In this document: positions 63,703 to 64,000 of the stretch, one piece after another | Numbering within the stretch: position 1 is the first letter of the stretch | Layout of the letters: the number at the start of each line of letters is the position of its first letter | Origin: Stenotrophomonas rhizophila | GTDB lineage: Bacteria > Pseudomonadota > Gammaproteobacteria > Xanthomonadales > Xanthomonadaceae | DNA: 64,000 nt | Direction of reading: 5' to 3' | Assembly: GCF_003651185.1 (NCBI RefSeq) | Contig: NZ_RCDC01000004.1 | Coordinates: forward strand, 1,908,659 to 1,972,658 | Position numbers and translations under genes: made by a program | Notes under the pieces: model-generated | What the model saw: the letters and a program-made list of their open reading frames with translations, nothing else | Database searches by the model: none | Told to the model about the DNA's origin: nothing

Positions 63703-64000
63703 ATGCGCCTGTTCACCCTGCTGCCCGTAGTCGCCCTGCTTGCCGCCGCGCCGACCGCACTGGCCCAGTCGGCCCACGCCGGACACGATCACCACGCCGG
63801 CCACGCCAAGCCCCCCGCTGCGACACCGACCAGCAAGCACGCGGCCGCGTTCAAGCAGCTCGACCGTGACAACGACGGCTTCATCCGCCGCAGCGACCTG
63901 CCTGCCGAGCATCCCTTGCTGCCGCACCTGGACATGAGCGATCGCAACCGCGATGGCAAGCTCGATGCGAAGGAATTCGACACCGGCATGAACATGCTTT
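63703..64000 (+). CDS. exported EF-hand protein, 3' end outside window
   Basis: The frame starts at the ATG at 63703, with AAGGA at 63692, and runs out of the window after 99 residues. A signal peptide (to about residue 21, APTALAQ) and a His-rich segment HAGHDHHAGHAK (residues 25-36) are followed by two EF-hand loops, DRDNDGFIRRSD (54-65) and DRNRDGKLDAKE (80-91), with the Asp/Asn calcium positions filled. Short EF-hand proteins of this kind are common in Xanthomonadaceae copper loci between copL and copA; a metal-buffering role is an inference. The 247-bp gap before it contains no gene I can support. Confidence 0.8.
   Translation, partial: MRLFTLLPVVALLAAAPTALAQSAHAGHDHHAGHAKPPAATPTSKHAAAFKQLDRDNDGFIRRSDLPAEHPLLPHLDMSDRNRDGKLDAKEFDTGMNML

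Overview
The window is GC-rich chromosomal DNA, about two thirds GC, from a gammaproteobacterium of the family Xanthomonadaceae, most likely Stenotrophomonas or a close relative. The evidence is a smeT-smeDEF type efflux locus, a CopL-type copper leader protein, a YajQ-family c-di-GMP effector of the kind studied in Xanthomonas, and short palindromic repeats with a GTAG head that resemble the SMAG/REP elements of S. maltophilia. Nearly everything is ordinary vertically inherited core genome. I see no prophage, insertion sequence, integron, CRISPR array, tRNA or rRNA.

Layout. 1-5542: end of a sugar-type oxidoreductase, then on the minus strand a 6-phosphogluconate dehydrogenase, two exported proteins of unknown role and the periplasmic protease Prc. 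5781-12899: lipoate assembly (DUF493 protein, lipB, lipA), an LpxR-type lipid A deacylase, then cell-wall genes dacC, rlpA and mltB. 12900-13500: a gene-poor stretch with a perfect FNR/Anr-type box and correctly spaced -10. 13501-20742: the mreB-mreC-mreD-mrdA-rodA elongasome operon, with a second, tandem rodA paralogue at its end. 21018-22885: a PfkB-family kinase, a 72-bp repeat array built from hairpins, and a HAD phosphatase. 22882-25507: a lipoprotein, then a metallo-beta-lactamase-fold protein divergent from a TetR regulator with a clear shared operator. 25646-31323: an M1 peptidase lipoprotein, a diguanylate cyclase, ubiE, a yeast-type cytosine deaminase and three small proteins.

31366-37997: RND pump smeDEF with divergent smeT. 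38216-43548: hslVU (a REP doublet separates the two genes), xerC, DUF484, dapF and an LptM-like lipoprotein, an operon also known from other gammaproteobacteria, then a DUF454 membrane protein. 43638-49325: two S9 serine oligopeptidases flanking an aminotransferase. 49360-53942: a small membrane protein, a lipocalin, metNI without an adjacent metQ, a DMT exporter and yajQ. 54298-58092: an aryl alcohol/aldehyde oxidation pair preceded by an unusual GAF plus Fis-HTH regulator that lacks the AAA+ domain. 58304-62968: DUF1415, a short-chain dehydrogenase, oligopeptidase A and a Cds1-like PLP enzyme. 63057-64000: start of a copper-resistance locus (copL, then an EF-hand protein).

Themes: envelope building and turnover (dacC, rlpA, mltB, mre operon, prc, lpxR, lipocalin, lipoproteins), peptide degradation (Prc, M1, two S9, M3, HslVU), and regulated defence against toxic compounds (smeDEF, copL, TetR/MBL pair). 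The least explained items are the FNR-box gene desert, the tandem RodA pair, the hairpin repeat array after the kinase and the AAA-less regulator.
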